A stretch of 64,000 nt of DNA from Guopingia tenuis (GTDB lineage: Bacteria; Bacillota; Clostridia; Christensenellales; Christensenellaceae). Made by a program: the position numbers and the translations under genes. The notes under the pieces are model-generated. The model saw nothing but the letters and a program-made list of their open reading frames with translations, ran no database searches and was not told the DNA's origin. The stretch spans positions 1 to 64,000 of the forward strand of contig NZ_JACRSS010000006.1 in the NCBI RefSeq assembly GCF_014384805.1. Reading direction: 5' to 3'. Below are positions 1 through 7,757 of this stretch, in pieces. Position 1 is the stretch's first letter. Every line of letters starts with the position of its first letter.

Positions 1-113
1 CGGTGGCGATAGCTAAGAGGTACACCTGTTCCCATCCCGAACACAGAAGTTAAGCTCTTATACGCCGAAAGTACTTGGCTGGTGACGGCCCGGGAGGATA
101 GGTAGCTGCCGGT
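1..113 (+). rRNA. 5S ribosomal RNA, copy 1 (first base lost at window edge)
   Basis: The sequence has the 5S signature CCCATCCCGAACACAGAAGT and complementary ends (CGGTGGC at the 5' side, GCTGCCGG at the 3' side). It is identical over its visible length to the copy at 257-370, which starts one base earlier, so one 5' base lies outside the window. It is presumably the 5S of an rRNA operon whose 16S and 23S genes lie upstream. Confidence 0.95.
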
Positions 114-130
114 ATCTAAGAAAAATAGTG

Positions 131-163
131 GTCTATGCATAGTTTCCATTTCTTTGCATAGAC
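131..163 (+). other. Hairpin between 5S copy 1 and tRNA-Asn
   Basis: GTCTATGCA (131-139) and TGCATAGAC (155-163) form a 9-bp stem with a 15-nt loop. No T-run follows, so it is more likely an rRNA/tRNA processing element than a terminator. The function is inferred. Confidence 0.5.
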
Positions 164-177
164 TAAAAATATAATAT

Positions 178-253
178 TCCTCCTTAGCTCAGTTGGTAGA
201 GCGTTCGGCTGTTAACCGAAATGTCGTTGGTTCGAGTCCAACAGGGGGAGCCA
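178..253 (+). tRNA. tRNA-Asn (anticodon GTT)
   Basis: This is a 76-nt cloverleaf with acceptor stem TCCTCCT/AGGGGGA, anticodon GTT at 211-213 in loop CTGTTAA, T-arm GTTGGTTCGAGTCCAAC, and an encoded CCA end. It sits between two 5S genes, so it is likely co-transcribed with the rRNA operon. Confidence 0.97.
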
Positions 254-256
254 TTT

Positions 257-370
257 CCGGTGGCGATAGCTAAGAGGTACACCTGTTCCCATCCCGAACA
301 CAGAAGTTAAGCTCTTATACGCCGAAAGTACTTGGCTGGTGACGGCCCGGGAGGATAGGTAGCTGCCGGT
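257..370 (+). rRNA. 5S ribosomal RNA, copy 2
   Basis: This is a complete 114-nt 5S gene starting CCGGTGGC and ending GCTGCCGGT. It begins three bases after the tRNA-Asn CCA. It is the same sequence as copy 1 and probably arose by local duplication of the 5S unit. Confidence 0.95.
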
Positions 371-373
371 CTC

Positions 374-420
374 TAGAAATAGAAAACCGTGAATCTTATA
401 TTCACGGTTTTCTATTTCTA
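374..420 (+). terminator. Terminator of the rRNA/tRNA operon
   Basis: A perfect 21-bp inverted repeat (374-394 with 400-420) has a 5-nt loop and an AT-rich base of the stem, which would work in both directions. It closes the 5S-tRNA-5S unit. Confidence 0.85.
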
Positions 421-575
421 TAAAGATTTGAGATGATTTAGAGACTCGCTGAACACTGTGAAGCACATGAGTTGTTCTGCGAACAAATTTTAAAATTAAG
501 AAATATGCATATTGAATAGCTTTAAAAATATTAAATTTATACCTTGCTTTTTCAAGCAGAGGATGAATAATCCAG

Positions 576-604
576 TTGACACATTCTTTTTTTTCATATA
601 AATT
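576..604 (+). promoter_or_regulatory. Candidate promoter of the sulfatase-activator gene
   Basis: TTGACA at 576-581 is an exact -35 box. An AT-rich -10 lies either at TATAAA (597-602, 15-bp spacer) or TAAATT (599-604, 17-bp spacer). The AT-rich stretch 421-654 holds no other gene that I can support. Confidence 0.5.
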
Positions 605-654
605 AATGGTAAGCATTTCTATTACTAATTCAATAAGAATTGGGGCACTTTGCA

Positions 655-1755
655 ATGAAATATTTGAGCGTACTGATTAAGCCGGCGTCTTCTCTATGCA
701 ATATGAGGTGTCGTTATTGCTTTTATCGTGCCATAGCGGAAGAAAGGACGACGAGCAGTTATGGTATTATGCCAGGGGAGGTTTTAGAAGCAACAATACG
801 TCAAGTATTTGAAGAAGCAGAAGAATCTTGCGCTTTTGGTTTCCAAGGAGGAGAACCCACTCTGGCAGGCTTGGATTTTTTTCAAAAAGCGATTGAATTG
901 CAAAAAAGGTATAATAAGAAAAATATTACGGTTGTTAATTATTTCCAGACCAATGGTCTGGAAATAAATGACCACTGGGCGCATTTTTTTGCGGAAAATA
1001 AATTCTTGCTCGGGATTTCTTTGGATGGGCCTTCTGATTTGCATAATCTTAATAGATTATCTTTCGACAGAACTGGAACCTATGGGCGAATAATTAAAAA
1101 TATTGAAATGCTAAAAAAATATGGTGTCGAATTTAATCTGCTGACAGTAGTAACAGGATATACGTCGAGAAAGATAACAAAGATATATCATTGTTTATCC
1201 CAAATTTCCTCCTATTTGCAGTTTATCCCATGCCTGGATTCATTATCTAAGAACCCTGATATAACAGAATTTTCCATGAACACAGAAAGTTTTTTTCGCT
1301 ATTATTTGCAACTGTTTGATTTGTGGTATGCAGATTTAAAAAAAGGGAAATATGTGAGTATACGACATATTGACAACTTAATGGGAATGCTTGTGGGACG
1401 ATCGCCAGAATGTTGTGCCTTGCAGGGCAAATGTTCACTTCAAATGGTAGTGGAAAGTGATGGAGGTGTCTATCCGTGTGATTTTTATGTGTACGATAAA
1501 TGGCGCATGGGGAATGTCTCAGAATGCTCTTTTCAAGAAATGGCATCTTCAAAAATCGCAAAAGAATTTATAGCAGATTCATATCTATTGCCAAAAGAAT
1601 GTGAGAGATGCCCAATATACGGACTTTGCAGGAACGGGTGTAAAAGAGAAAGGGATATCAACGGAAAATATATGTATTGTAGCAGCTTTAAGCAGTTTTG
1701 CATGGAACGTTGGCAAGAATTGCTGGATGCAGCCTCATTATGGTGCAATCATTAG
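655..1755 (+). CDS. Anaerobic sulfatase-maturating enzyme (radical SAM, SPASM domain)
   Basis: This enzyme would oxidise the active-site Cys (or Ser) of a sulfatase to formylglycine without oxygen, using SAM and [4Fe-4S] clusters in the cytoplasm. The 366-residue protein has the radical SAM motif CNMRCRYC at residues 15-22, then FGFQGGEPTL and the SAM-binding strand ISLDGP. A Cys-rich SPASM tail follows (CCALQGKC, the catalytic-type segment ESDGGVYPCDFYV, CERCPIYGLCRNGC and a last YCSSFKQFC), as in the anSME family. I chose ATG 655 because GGGG at 642-645 gives a usable ribosome site; an in-frame TTG lies at 640. The likely substrate is the Cys-type sulfatase at 7758. It is followed after 19 nt by the response regulator. 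Confidence 0.93.
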   Translation: MKYLSVLIKPASSLCNMRCRYCFYRAIAEERTTSSYGIMPGEVLEATIRQVFEEAEESCAFGFQGGEPTLAGLDFFQKAIELQKRYNKKNITVVNYFQTNGLEINDHWAHFFAENKFLLGISLDGPSDLHNLNRLSFDRTGTYGRIIKNIEMLKKYGVEFNLLTVVTGYTSRKITKIYHCLSQISSYLQFIPCLDSLSKNPDITEFSMNTESFFRYYLQLFDLWYADLKKGKYVSIRHIDNLMGMLVGRSPECCALQGKCSLQMVVESDGGVYPCDFYVYDKWRMGNVSECSFQEMASSKIAKEFIADSYLLPKECERCPIYGLCRNGCKRERDINGKYMYCSSFKQFCMERWQELLDAASLWCNH

Positions 1756-1774
1756 GCTGATGGAGAAAAAAGAA

Positions 1775-3259
1775 ATGAATATATTTATAATAGATGACGA
1801 AGTACCCATTCGGCAATGGATAGGGTACGCATTGGGGAAAATGGGATATGCTAACCAAGTCTGTCTTTTTCCTTCAGGGGATGCGGTATTAGAGGCGTTG
1901 AAAAAAAGCAGGCCGGATCTCGTTTTTCTGGATATAAAAATGCCGGGAATTAGTGGTATCGAAATTTTGCAAAAGTTAAAAGAACAAATCCCATCTTGCT
2001 ATGTGGTGATGTTGACAAGCTATGAAGATTTTAATTACATTCGTAAAGCTTTGATTTATGGTGCCAATGAATATATTTTAAAAACTGAAATTGATGAAAT
2101 AGTGATCAATGAAATTTTAGAAAGATATCAAAATAGCAGAAAAAAAAGCGAGGGCTATGTTTTTAAGACATATTTGGATATCGAAAATAAAATTTCTCGA
2201 CTTTTGAAAGAGAAGACAGTGAATGAATCAATAGTCCTCAAGACATTGGGCATTAAATCTGGTCCAGATGACCCATATGCGATATTTACTATTGAAATGA
2301 GCAGTGAACTAAAATTTACGGGCTCGGTTGAAAAGGTACAGGATTATTTGAGATCCCGTTCTAGTTATAGCTTCATTTTTCGCAATGGGGATGGATATGT
2401 TTGCATTTTGGTGGATTTAGGGAGCCAAAAATTAGCTAGCAAATATAATGAAACAATAAACAATTATAAAACCTTTTTTGCAGATGCCTGGTTAGGGAAA
2501 GTGGGAAGGAGTATGCCGCATTACGATTTTTCGGAATTGATGAATGCGATAGAAGAAAGCAAAAGGGATCTAAGCGTGTATTTTTACGGAGAGACGATGA
2601 AAGAAGAGCCCAATACTCCCATGGACAGCTTAAAGGATGTGCTGCATCTAAAATATTGTGATGCAGTGCATCATATTGGTAGCAGTAATAAAAAGGGCGT
2701 TTATTTATGTATAACCGAACTTTTGGATTTCATAAGGGAAACCAGATTTCCGGATGTTATGTATGTTAAAAAGATATTTAATCAGTTGCTAAAAATGATG
2801 ATAGAAAAAACGCTTAAAAAAATAGATACAACGGGCATAGAAAGGGAAATTTTTTCATGCAATACGTTTTCCAATCTGGAGAAAATTGTAATGTGCGAAC
2901 TGGAGATATATGCAGAGAACCGTAAAAAAGGATATTCATATTTGGTCTCAGAAATCCTTGACTACATAGAACATTATTTTACAAAGCTAAATACATTGGG
3001 GGATATAGCAAGCCAATGTGGGGTTTCTGTGGAGCATATGTGCAGAGTATTTAAAAGTGAAACGGGAATGACTTGCAATACTTATGTCAATATGTTGCGT
3101 TTGAAAAAGGCTGAGGAGCTACTCACTGATACAAATCTGAAAATCAGCGAGATAGCGGAATTAGTAGGATATGGAAATATCAGTTATTTCTCCAGAGTTT
3201 TTAAAGATAAATATGGGATGAATCCATTTTCCTATAGGAATGAAATATCAAAAAAATAA
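1775..3259 (+). CDS. YesN-type response regulator with AraC-family DNA-binding domain
   Basis: This is a transcription regulator of 494 aa. The N-terminal receiver domain starts MNIFIIDDEVPIRQW, with acidic residues D7/D8, phospho-acceptor D53 in LVFLDIKMPG, the switch Thr in VVMLTSYEDF and Lys in YILKTE. A long middle region follows. The last ~100 residues are a double helix-turn-helix of AraC type (DIASQCGVSVEHMCRVFK, then ISEIAELVGYGNISYFSRVF). I chose ATG 1775 because GGAG at 1762-1765 is well spaced and the reading starts exactly at the receiver fold. Its partner is very probably the YesM-type kinase at 9929, and its target is inferred to be the importer/sulfatase genes between them. Confidence 0.92.
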   Translation: MNIFIIDDEVPIRQWIGYALGKMGYANQVCLFPSGDAVLEALKKSRPDLVFLDIKMPGISGIEILQKLKEQIPSCYVVMLTSYEDFNYIRKALIYGANEYILKTEIDEIVINEILERYQNSRKKSEGYVFKTYLDIENKISRLLKEKTVNESIVLKTLGIKSGPDDPYAIFTIEMSSELKFTGSVEKVQDYLRSRSSYSFIFRNGDGYVCILVDLGSQKLASKYNETINNYKTFFADAWLGKVGRSMPHYDFSELMNAIEESKRDLSVYFYGETMKEEPNTPMDSLKDVLHLKYCDAVHHIGSSNKKGVYLCITELLDFIRETRFPDVMYVKKIFNQLLKMMIEKTLKKIDTTGIEREIFSCNTFSNLEKIVMCELEIYAENRKKGYSYLVSEILDYIEHYFTKLNTLGDIASQCGVSVEHMCRVFKSETGMTCNTYVNMLRLKKAEELLTDTNLKISEIAELVGYGNISYFSRVFKDKYGMNPFSYRNEISKK

Positions 3260-3289
3260 AAGAATTGCTAAAATATTATGCTTTTGTTA

Positions 3290-3329
3290 AATAATTGGCA
3301 GATAGAGGAAACGATATCTGTCAATTATT
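3290..3329 (+). terminator. Terminator or attenuating hairpin after the response regulator
   Basis: A 15-bp inverted repeat (3290-3304 with 3315-3329, one G-U pair) has a 10-nt loop and is followed by TATTATTA. It separates the activator/regulator genes from the transporter genes. A TATAAT at 3347-3352 just after it is a plausible -10 for a new start before the binding-protein gene, though no good -35 is visible. Confidence 0.65.
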
Positions 3330-3441
3330 TATTATTAATGCTAATTTATAATATGTTTTGCAGCAAAAAGCAAAGATATACTTAAAACAAGTAATAGAAA
3401 TGTCAGGGTGGGGCACTAATGCTCCAAAAAAGGAGGAACTT

Positions 3442-4527
3442 ATGAAAAAGAGATTGATGGGTTTATTGGGAACATTAATGATGGTGATGGTAATATTTGC
3501 TGGGTGTACCACACCTTCGATGCAATCAACGAATTCGACAGATGAAATGGCCCCTACGGAGAATACGGGGAATGAATTGACACATTTAAAGGTAGCAGTA
3601 ATGCCGATGCAAATTTCTGCACCAGTCTATTATGCAAAAGAGATGAAACTGGACAAGGAATACGGACTAGACATTGAATTGGTTCTATTTTCCAGTGGCG
3701 CGACAATGAACGAGGCATTGGCATCAAATGAGTATGATGTAGCGCCCATTGGTGGGGCAGGAATTTTCGGAGTAGCGAATTATGATGGGATCTATATCGC
3801 GGATTATCAATATTTAACGGGGGGAGATGCGATATTTGCACAAAAGGGGAGTGAAGCGCTGAATGCCACCGGGAGCAATCCCACATATCCCGACATTAAA
3901 GGCAGCGCAGAAACGGTAAAAGGCAGCACCATCCTCTATACGCCAGGTACTACAAGCCAGATGCTGGTATCAAAATGGCTGACGGCATTAGGGATTGGTT
4001 CAGATGAGGTCAATCTGCTGGGCATGGAATATGCGCAAACCTTACAGGCATTTGAAGCAGGAGAAGCAGATTTTGCTTGCATGTGTTCGCCCTATATTTT
4101 CTCGGCGGATGACGCGGGTTATGAGAGAGTGGCAGATATAGAGACGCTGGATATGATCAATGTACATTCGATCATGGCAACCCGCAGTGCATATGAGAAC
4201 AAAAAAGAGGCATTGGCCGATTTCGTTAACATGATTTATGATGCAAATGAGCAAATGATGAGCGACTGGGATACATACACGGAATGGGTAAAAAAATGGT
4301 ATGAGACCAACGGCGCAGAAATTACGGATGAAGATGTTGATCGCGAATGCGAAATCAAAAAATATGTGGGATGGGATGATATTGATGAAGTAGAATATGG
4401 CGCTTATCACAAGGAATACGCGGAATTTTTCGTATCTCTTGAGCAGCTCACAGCGGATCAAGTCAAAACGGTGGAGGATAATACTGTAACAGATATTCTG
4501 GAACTGGCCAAAACAAGGCGGAAATAA
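3442..4527 (+). CDS. Lipoprotein substrate-binding protein, SsuA/TauA/NMT1-like ABC importer
   Basis: This 361-aa exported protein has a lipoprotein signal (MKKRLMGLLGTLMMVMVIFA, then GC). It continues as a NMT1/THI5-like solute-binding fold typical of sulfonate, nitrate and taurine importers (LKVAVMPMQISAPVYYAKEM near the mature N-terminus, then ALASNEYDVAPIGGAG). AGGAGG-type sequence at 3431-3437 fixes ATG 3442. It heads a five-gene importer set. Given the sulfatase in the same run, the ligand is inferred to be an organic sulfate ester or sulfonate; nothing in the sequence identifies the ligand. Confidence 0.88.
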   Translation: MKKRLMGLLGTLMMVMVIFAGCTTPSMQSTNSTDEMAPTENTGNELTHLKVAVMPMQISAPVYYAKEMKLDKEYGLDIELVLFSSGATMNEALASNEYDVAPIGGAGIFGVANYDGIYIADYQYLTGGDAIFAQKGSEALNATGSNPTYPDIKGSAETVKGSTILYTPGTTSQMLVSKWLTALGIGSDEVNLLGMEYAQTLQAFEAGEADFACMCSPYIFSADDAGYERVADIETLDMINVHSIMATRSAYENKKEALADFVNMIYDANEQMMSDWDTYTEWVKKWYETNGAEITDEDVDRECEIKKYVGWDDIDEVEYGAYHKEYAEFFVSLEQLTADQVKTVEDNTVTDILELAKTRRK

Positions 4528-4554
4528 AAAACAAGTGCTAATGTTTTTAGACGG

Positions 4555-4589
4555 GGCTGCACAGGAACTCCGTGCTTACCTGTGCAGCC
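4555..4589 (+). other. Intercistronic hairpin between binding protein and permease
   Basis: GGCTGCACAGG (4555-4565) pairs perfectly with CCTGTGCAGCC (4579-4589) and no T-run follows. This suits an mRNA-stabilising or partial-termination hairpin that would let the binding protein be made in excess over the membrane subunits. Confidence 0.6.
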
Positions 4590-4605
4590 AACGGAGGAAA
4601 AAGAT

Positions 4606-5433
4606 ATGGCAAAAAAGAATGCAAGAGATAGCCGTATTTGGCTTTCTATACAGAAAGAAAAGAAAGAAAAAAGAAAATATGTTCTTATTTCATGTGCATC
4701 TCTGTTAACGTTTCTGCTCATATGGGAACTTTGTACGGATATACTAAAATTGGCTCCATCATACGCAATGCCCAGTCCGTTGAAGGTATTTCGAAGCTTT
4801 GTTGCAAAGCTCTATCAAACAGCTCCGGATGGATCGACCTTGCCAGTACATATTGGAGTCAGTGTTTACACGGCATTGCTGGGCTTCCTGATGGGAGCGG
4901 TGATTGGAAGCCCTCTTGGAATTTTAATGGCTTGGTTTAAAACTCTAGACAGAATTGTTAAACCAGTGTTTGATGTACTGCGGCCCATCCCGCCAATTGC
5001 ATGGATCCCAATTATGTTGGTGGTTTTAGGCATTGGTACGGCTTCTAAGGTTGCAGTAATCTTTATGGCATCCTTTGTCCCCTGTGTCATCAATGCTTAT
5101 TCAGGAATCAAACAGACAAATGAAGTGCATATTTGGGTTGGAAAAACATTTGGCGCGTCAAGAAGCCAACTTCTGTTTCGAGTGGCAATACCGACAGCAA
5201 TGCCCATGATTTTTACGGGAATAAAAGTATCTTTGGGAGCGTCGTGGATGGCACTGGTGGCGGCAGAATTGTTGGCATCAAGCAGCGGATTGGGCTATAT
5301 GATTCAAATTGCCAGATCGGTGGGGCGTGCAGATATCATTATTGTGGGGATGCTGATGATCGGAGTTATTAGTATGCTGTTTTCAGCAGCCCTGGAGTAT
5401 TTGGAACGGCGCTTTGTCAAAGGGGTGAAATAA
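4606..5433 (+). CDS. ABC importer permease, SsuC/TauC family (first of two)
   Basis: This inner-membrane subunit of 275 aa has a positively charged N-terminus and about six membrane segments. The family EAA-type loop is seen around KTFGASRSQLLFRVAIPTAM. The segment DVLRPIPPIAWIPIMLVVLG is characteristic of the sulfonate/nitrate/taurine permease family. ACGGAGGAAA before ATG 4606 sets the start. It pairs with the second permease four bases downstream, so the transporter probably has a heterodimeric membrane core. Confidence 0.9.
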   Translation: MAKKNARDSRIWLSIQKEKKEKRKYVLISCASLLTFLLIWELCTDILKLAPSYAMPSPLKVFRSFVAKLYQTAPDGSTLPVHIGVSVYTALLGFLMGAVIGSPLGILMAWFKTLDRIVKPVFDVLRPIPPIAWIPIMLVVLGIGTASKVAVIFMASFVPCVINAYSGIKQTNEVHIWVGKTFGASRSQLLFRVAIPTAMPMIFTGIKVSLGASWMALVAAELLASSSGLGYMIQIARSVGRADIIIVGMLMIGVISMLFSAALEYLERRFVKGVK

Positions 5434-5437
5434 CGAC

Positions 5438-6223
5438 GTGAGCAAGAAATGGAAAAACAGAATCTCAGTCGCTGCAAGCGGATTGATCGGATTGATTGCT
5501 GTAGTGGCAATTTGGTATCTGCTGGTGAAATACACTGAACTCGGAAAGGTAATGGCAGGGCCAGAGGAAGTTTTTGCGCTGATATGTAAATACTTTATAG
5601 AACCTGTAGGCAGAACAACACTGTTTGGACATATTGGTGCAAGTTTAGGAAGAGTACTCATTGGATATAGCATTGCAAGCCTTGCGGGTGTTACGCTGGG
5701 CCTGGCAATGGGGTACTCCAAAACTGTAAGAGCAATTGCAGCTCCGCTGTTTAATATCGTCCGCCCAATCCCGGCGGTTGCCTGGATTCCAATGACAATC
5801 CTTTGGCTTGGCATAGGCGAAGCTGCGAAGATATTTATCATATTTATTGGAGGGTTTGCAAACACAGTTATCAATTCTATGTCAGGTGTTCGGACGGTAG
5901 ACCCAGTATTGATTGGTGCCGCACAGTTGCTAGGGGCTTCAAAATGGCAGACGTTTCGCAGGGTAATTCTACCTTCCAGTTTCCCCTATGTATTTGCGGG
6001 ACTGCAAATATCACTATCGGGAAGCTGGATGTCAGTACTAGCTGCGGAGATGGTAAGCTCTCATGAGGGTGTGGGATGGCTTATTATTACTGGAATGAAC
6101 AATGCAAATACGGCACAAATCATGGCAGGGATGATTCCCATAGGTGTTGTAGGATTCATTCTAGTGTCGCTCATGCGCTGGATAGAAAAAAAGCTATGTG
6201 CCTGGAATGACCGAAGCAGGTAG
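5438..6223 (+). CDS. ABC importer permease, SsuC/TauC family (second of two)
   Basis: The 261-aa protein is read from GTG 5438 with AGGGG ten bases upstream, inside the end of the preceding gene. It has about six membrane segments and the same family segment (NIVRPIPAVAWIPMTILWLG) and loop (AQLLGASKWQTFRRVILPSS) as its neighbour, so the two are ancient paralogues. It is the other half of the membrane channel. Confidence 0.9.
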   Translation: MSKKWKNRISVAASGLIGLIAVVAIWYLLVKYTELGKVMAGPEEVFALICKYFIEPVGRTTLFGHIGASLGRVLIGYSIASLAGVTLGLAMGYSKTVRAIAAPLFNIVRPIPAVAWIPMTILWLGIGEAAKIFIIFIGGFANTVINSMSGVRTVDPVLIGAAQLLGASKWQTFRRVILPSSFPYVFAGLQISLSGSWMSVLAAEMVSSHEGVGWLIITGMNNANTAQIMAGMIPIGVVGFILVSLMRWIEKKLCAWNDRSR

Positions 6224-6231
6224 GGGGAGAT

Positions 6232-7005
6232 ATGGAAAATAGAATAGTTGTAAAGTGTAAAAACGTGGGAAAGACGTTTATTCAAGGCAAGGAAGAGAAC
6301 GAAGTCTTAAAAGGGGTCAATCTTGCCATAAAGGAAGAAGAATTTGTAGTCTTGTTTGGATTGGCTGAGACCGGAAAAACAACATTACTAAATCTAATTG
6401 CCGGATTGGAGCCAGTTACAGAGGGAACCATTGAAGTGAATGACGAGATAGTAGACGGTCCCAAGCCGAACAGAGGGATGGTCTATCAGACGACATCGCT
6501 TTTCCCGTGGCTGACCGTGCTGGGCAATGTAGAATTCGGCCCGGCGGTGCAAGGAATAAAAAAGACGGAGAGAAGAAAAAAAGCGCAATATTATATTGAT
6601 TTAGTGGGGCTGAGTGGATTTGAGAAAACTTATCCTATTAAATTATCTGGGGGTATGAAACAACGTGTTGGAATTGCACGGGCCTACTGTAACGAGCCCA
6701 AAGTTATATTGATGGATGAACCCTTTGGTCATTTGGACGCGCAGACGCGATATCTAATGGAAGAAGAAATTGAAAGAATTTGTGCAAAGGAAAAGCGGAC
6801 GGTCATATTTGTAACAAACAATATTGAAGAAGCTGTATATTTGGCGGATAGAATATTGGTACTATCGGACAAACCATCGCATATCGTCAAAGAATATCAA
6901 ATTGATCTGCCAAGGCCCCGAAATATAACGGCAAAGGAATTCCTCAGATTGAGAAAAGAAATTACAGATTTTGTGGAAAGATCAGCAGGGGAGGTGGACG
7001 GATGA
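6232..7005 (+). CDS. ABC importer ATPase, SsuB/TauB family (first of two)
   Basis: This 257-aa nucleotide-binding subunit has Walker A GLAETGKT (43-50). That motif is an unusual version of the common GPSGSGKS but keeps the invariant G-K-T. It also has signature LSGGMKQRVGIARA, Walker B VILMDEPFGHLD, and a switch position read as VTNNIEEAVYLADRI, where the usual His is Asn. A GGGGGA sequence precedes ATG 6232. It overlaps the next ATPase by four bases. Confidence 0.9.
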   Translation: MENRIVVKCKNVGKTFIQGKEENEVLKGVNLAIKEEEFVVLFGLAETGKTTLLNLIAGLEPVTEGTIEVNDEIVDGPKPNRGMVYQTTSLFPWLTVLGNVEFGPAVQGIKKTERRKKAQYYIDLVGLSGFEKTYPIKLSGGMKQRVGIARAYCNEPKVILMDEPFGHLDAQTRYLMEEEIERICAKEKRTVIFVTNNIEEAVYLADRILVLSDKPSHIVKEYQIDLPRPRNITAKEFLRLRKEITDFVERSAGEVDG

Positions 7006-7748
7006 CACCAGGGGATAATATAGTAGAAGTCAGAAACCTGACCAAAAGTTTTGGTGATTTACTGGTATTGAATGACATATCTTTTGATGTGAAGCGTGGA
7101 GATTTTTTGTGTATTGTAGGACCGACAGGATGTGGAAAAACTACATTTTTGAACAGCCTGACAAAGCTCTATGACATTGACAGAGGGGAGATGCTGGTTA
7201 ATGGCGAGAGCATTAATTTAAAAAAACATAACGTAGCGTATATTTTTCAGGAATATTCCACCATGCAGTGGCTTGATGTGGAACAAAATATTGGATTTGG
7301 ACTGAAAATTAAAAAAAGACCCAAGGAAGAGATTCAAGAAAAAGTTGATAAAGTGATCAAATTGGTGGGATTAGAAAAATATAGGCACTACTATCCCAAT
7401 CAGTTATCGGTCAGCATGTTGCAGAGGGTGGTGATCGCAAGGGCTTTTGCGACGGAACCAGCATTGCTGCTGATGGACGAACCTTATGGACATTTAGACT
7501 TGCAGCTAAAATATAAGTTAGAGGATGAACTCATAAACCTATGGGAAAAAACAGGGACAACGGTAATCTTCATTACACATAACATTGAAGAAGCCGTTTA
7601 TTTGAGCAACAGAATTATAGTACTTACGAATAAACCGACAACGATTAAAAGGGAAATGTTGAATGGCCTCCCAAGACCAAGAGACATTGCATCACCAGAC
7701 TTTATTGCTTTGCGAGATCAAGTGACAGAATTGATCAAATGGTGGTAA
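7002..7748 (+). CDS. ABC importer ATPase, SsuB/TauB family (second of two)
   Basis: The 248-aa protein is translationally coupled to the previous ATPase (ATGA overlap). It has Walker A GPTGCGKT (40-47), Walker B LLLMDEPYGHLD and switch His in FITHNIEEAV. Its signature reads LSVSMLQRVVIARAF, lacking the two glycines of LSGGQ. The partner keeps a normal signature but lacks the switch His, so the two probably form an asymmetric pair with one fully competent hydrolysis site. That last point is inference from known heterodimeric ABC pairs. Confidence 0.9.
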   Translation: MTPGDNIVEVRNLTKSFGDLLVLNDISFDVKRGDFLCIVGPTGCGKTTFLNSLTKLYDIDRGEMLVNGESINLKKHNVAYIFQEYSTMQWLDVEQNIGFGLKIKKRPKEEIQEKVDKVIKLVGLEKYRHYYPNQLSVSMLQRVVIARAFATEPALLLMDEPYGHLDLQLKYKLEDELINLWEKTGTTVIFITHNIEEAVYLSNRIIVLTNKPTTIKREMLNGLPRPRDIASPDFIALRDQVTELIKWW

Positions 7749-7757
7749 GGAGAAAAT

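Noticed and set aside
212..655. Leftward open frame of ~147 codons over tRNA-Asn, 5S and the rRNA terminator
   Set aside because: It lies antisense to RNA genes, has no ribosome site and no recognisable domain.
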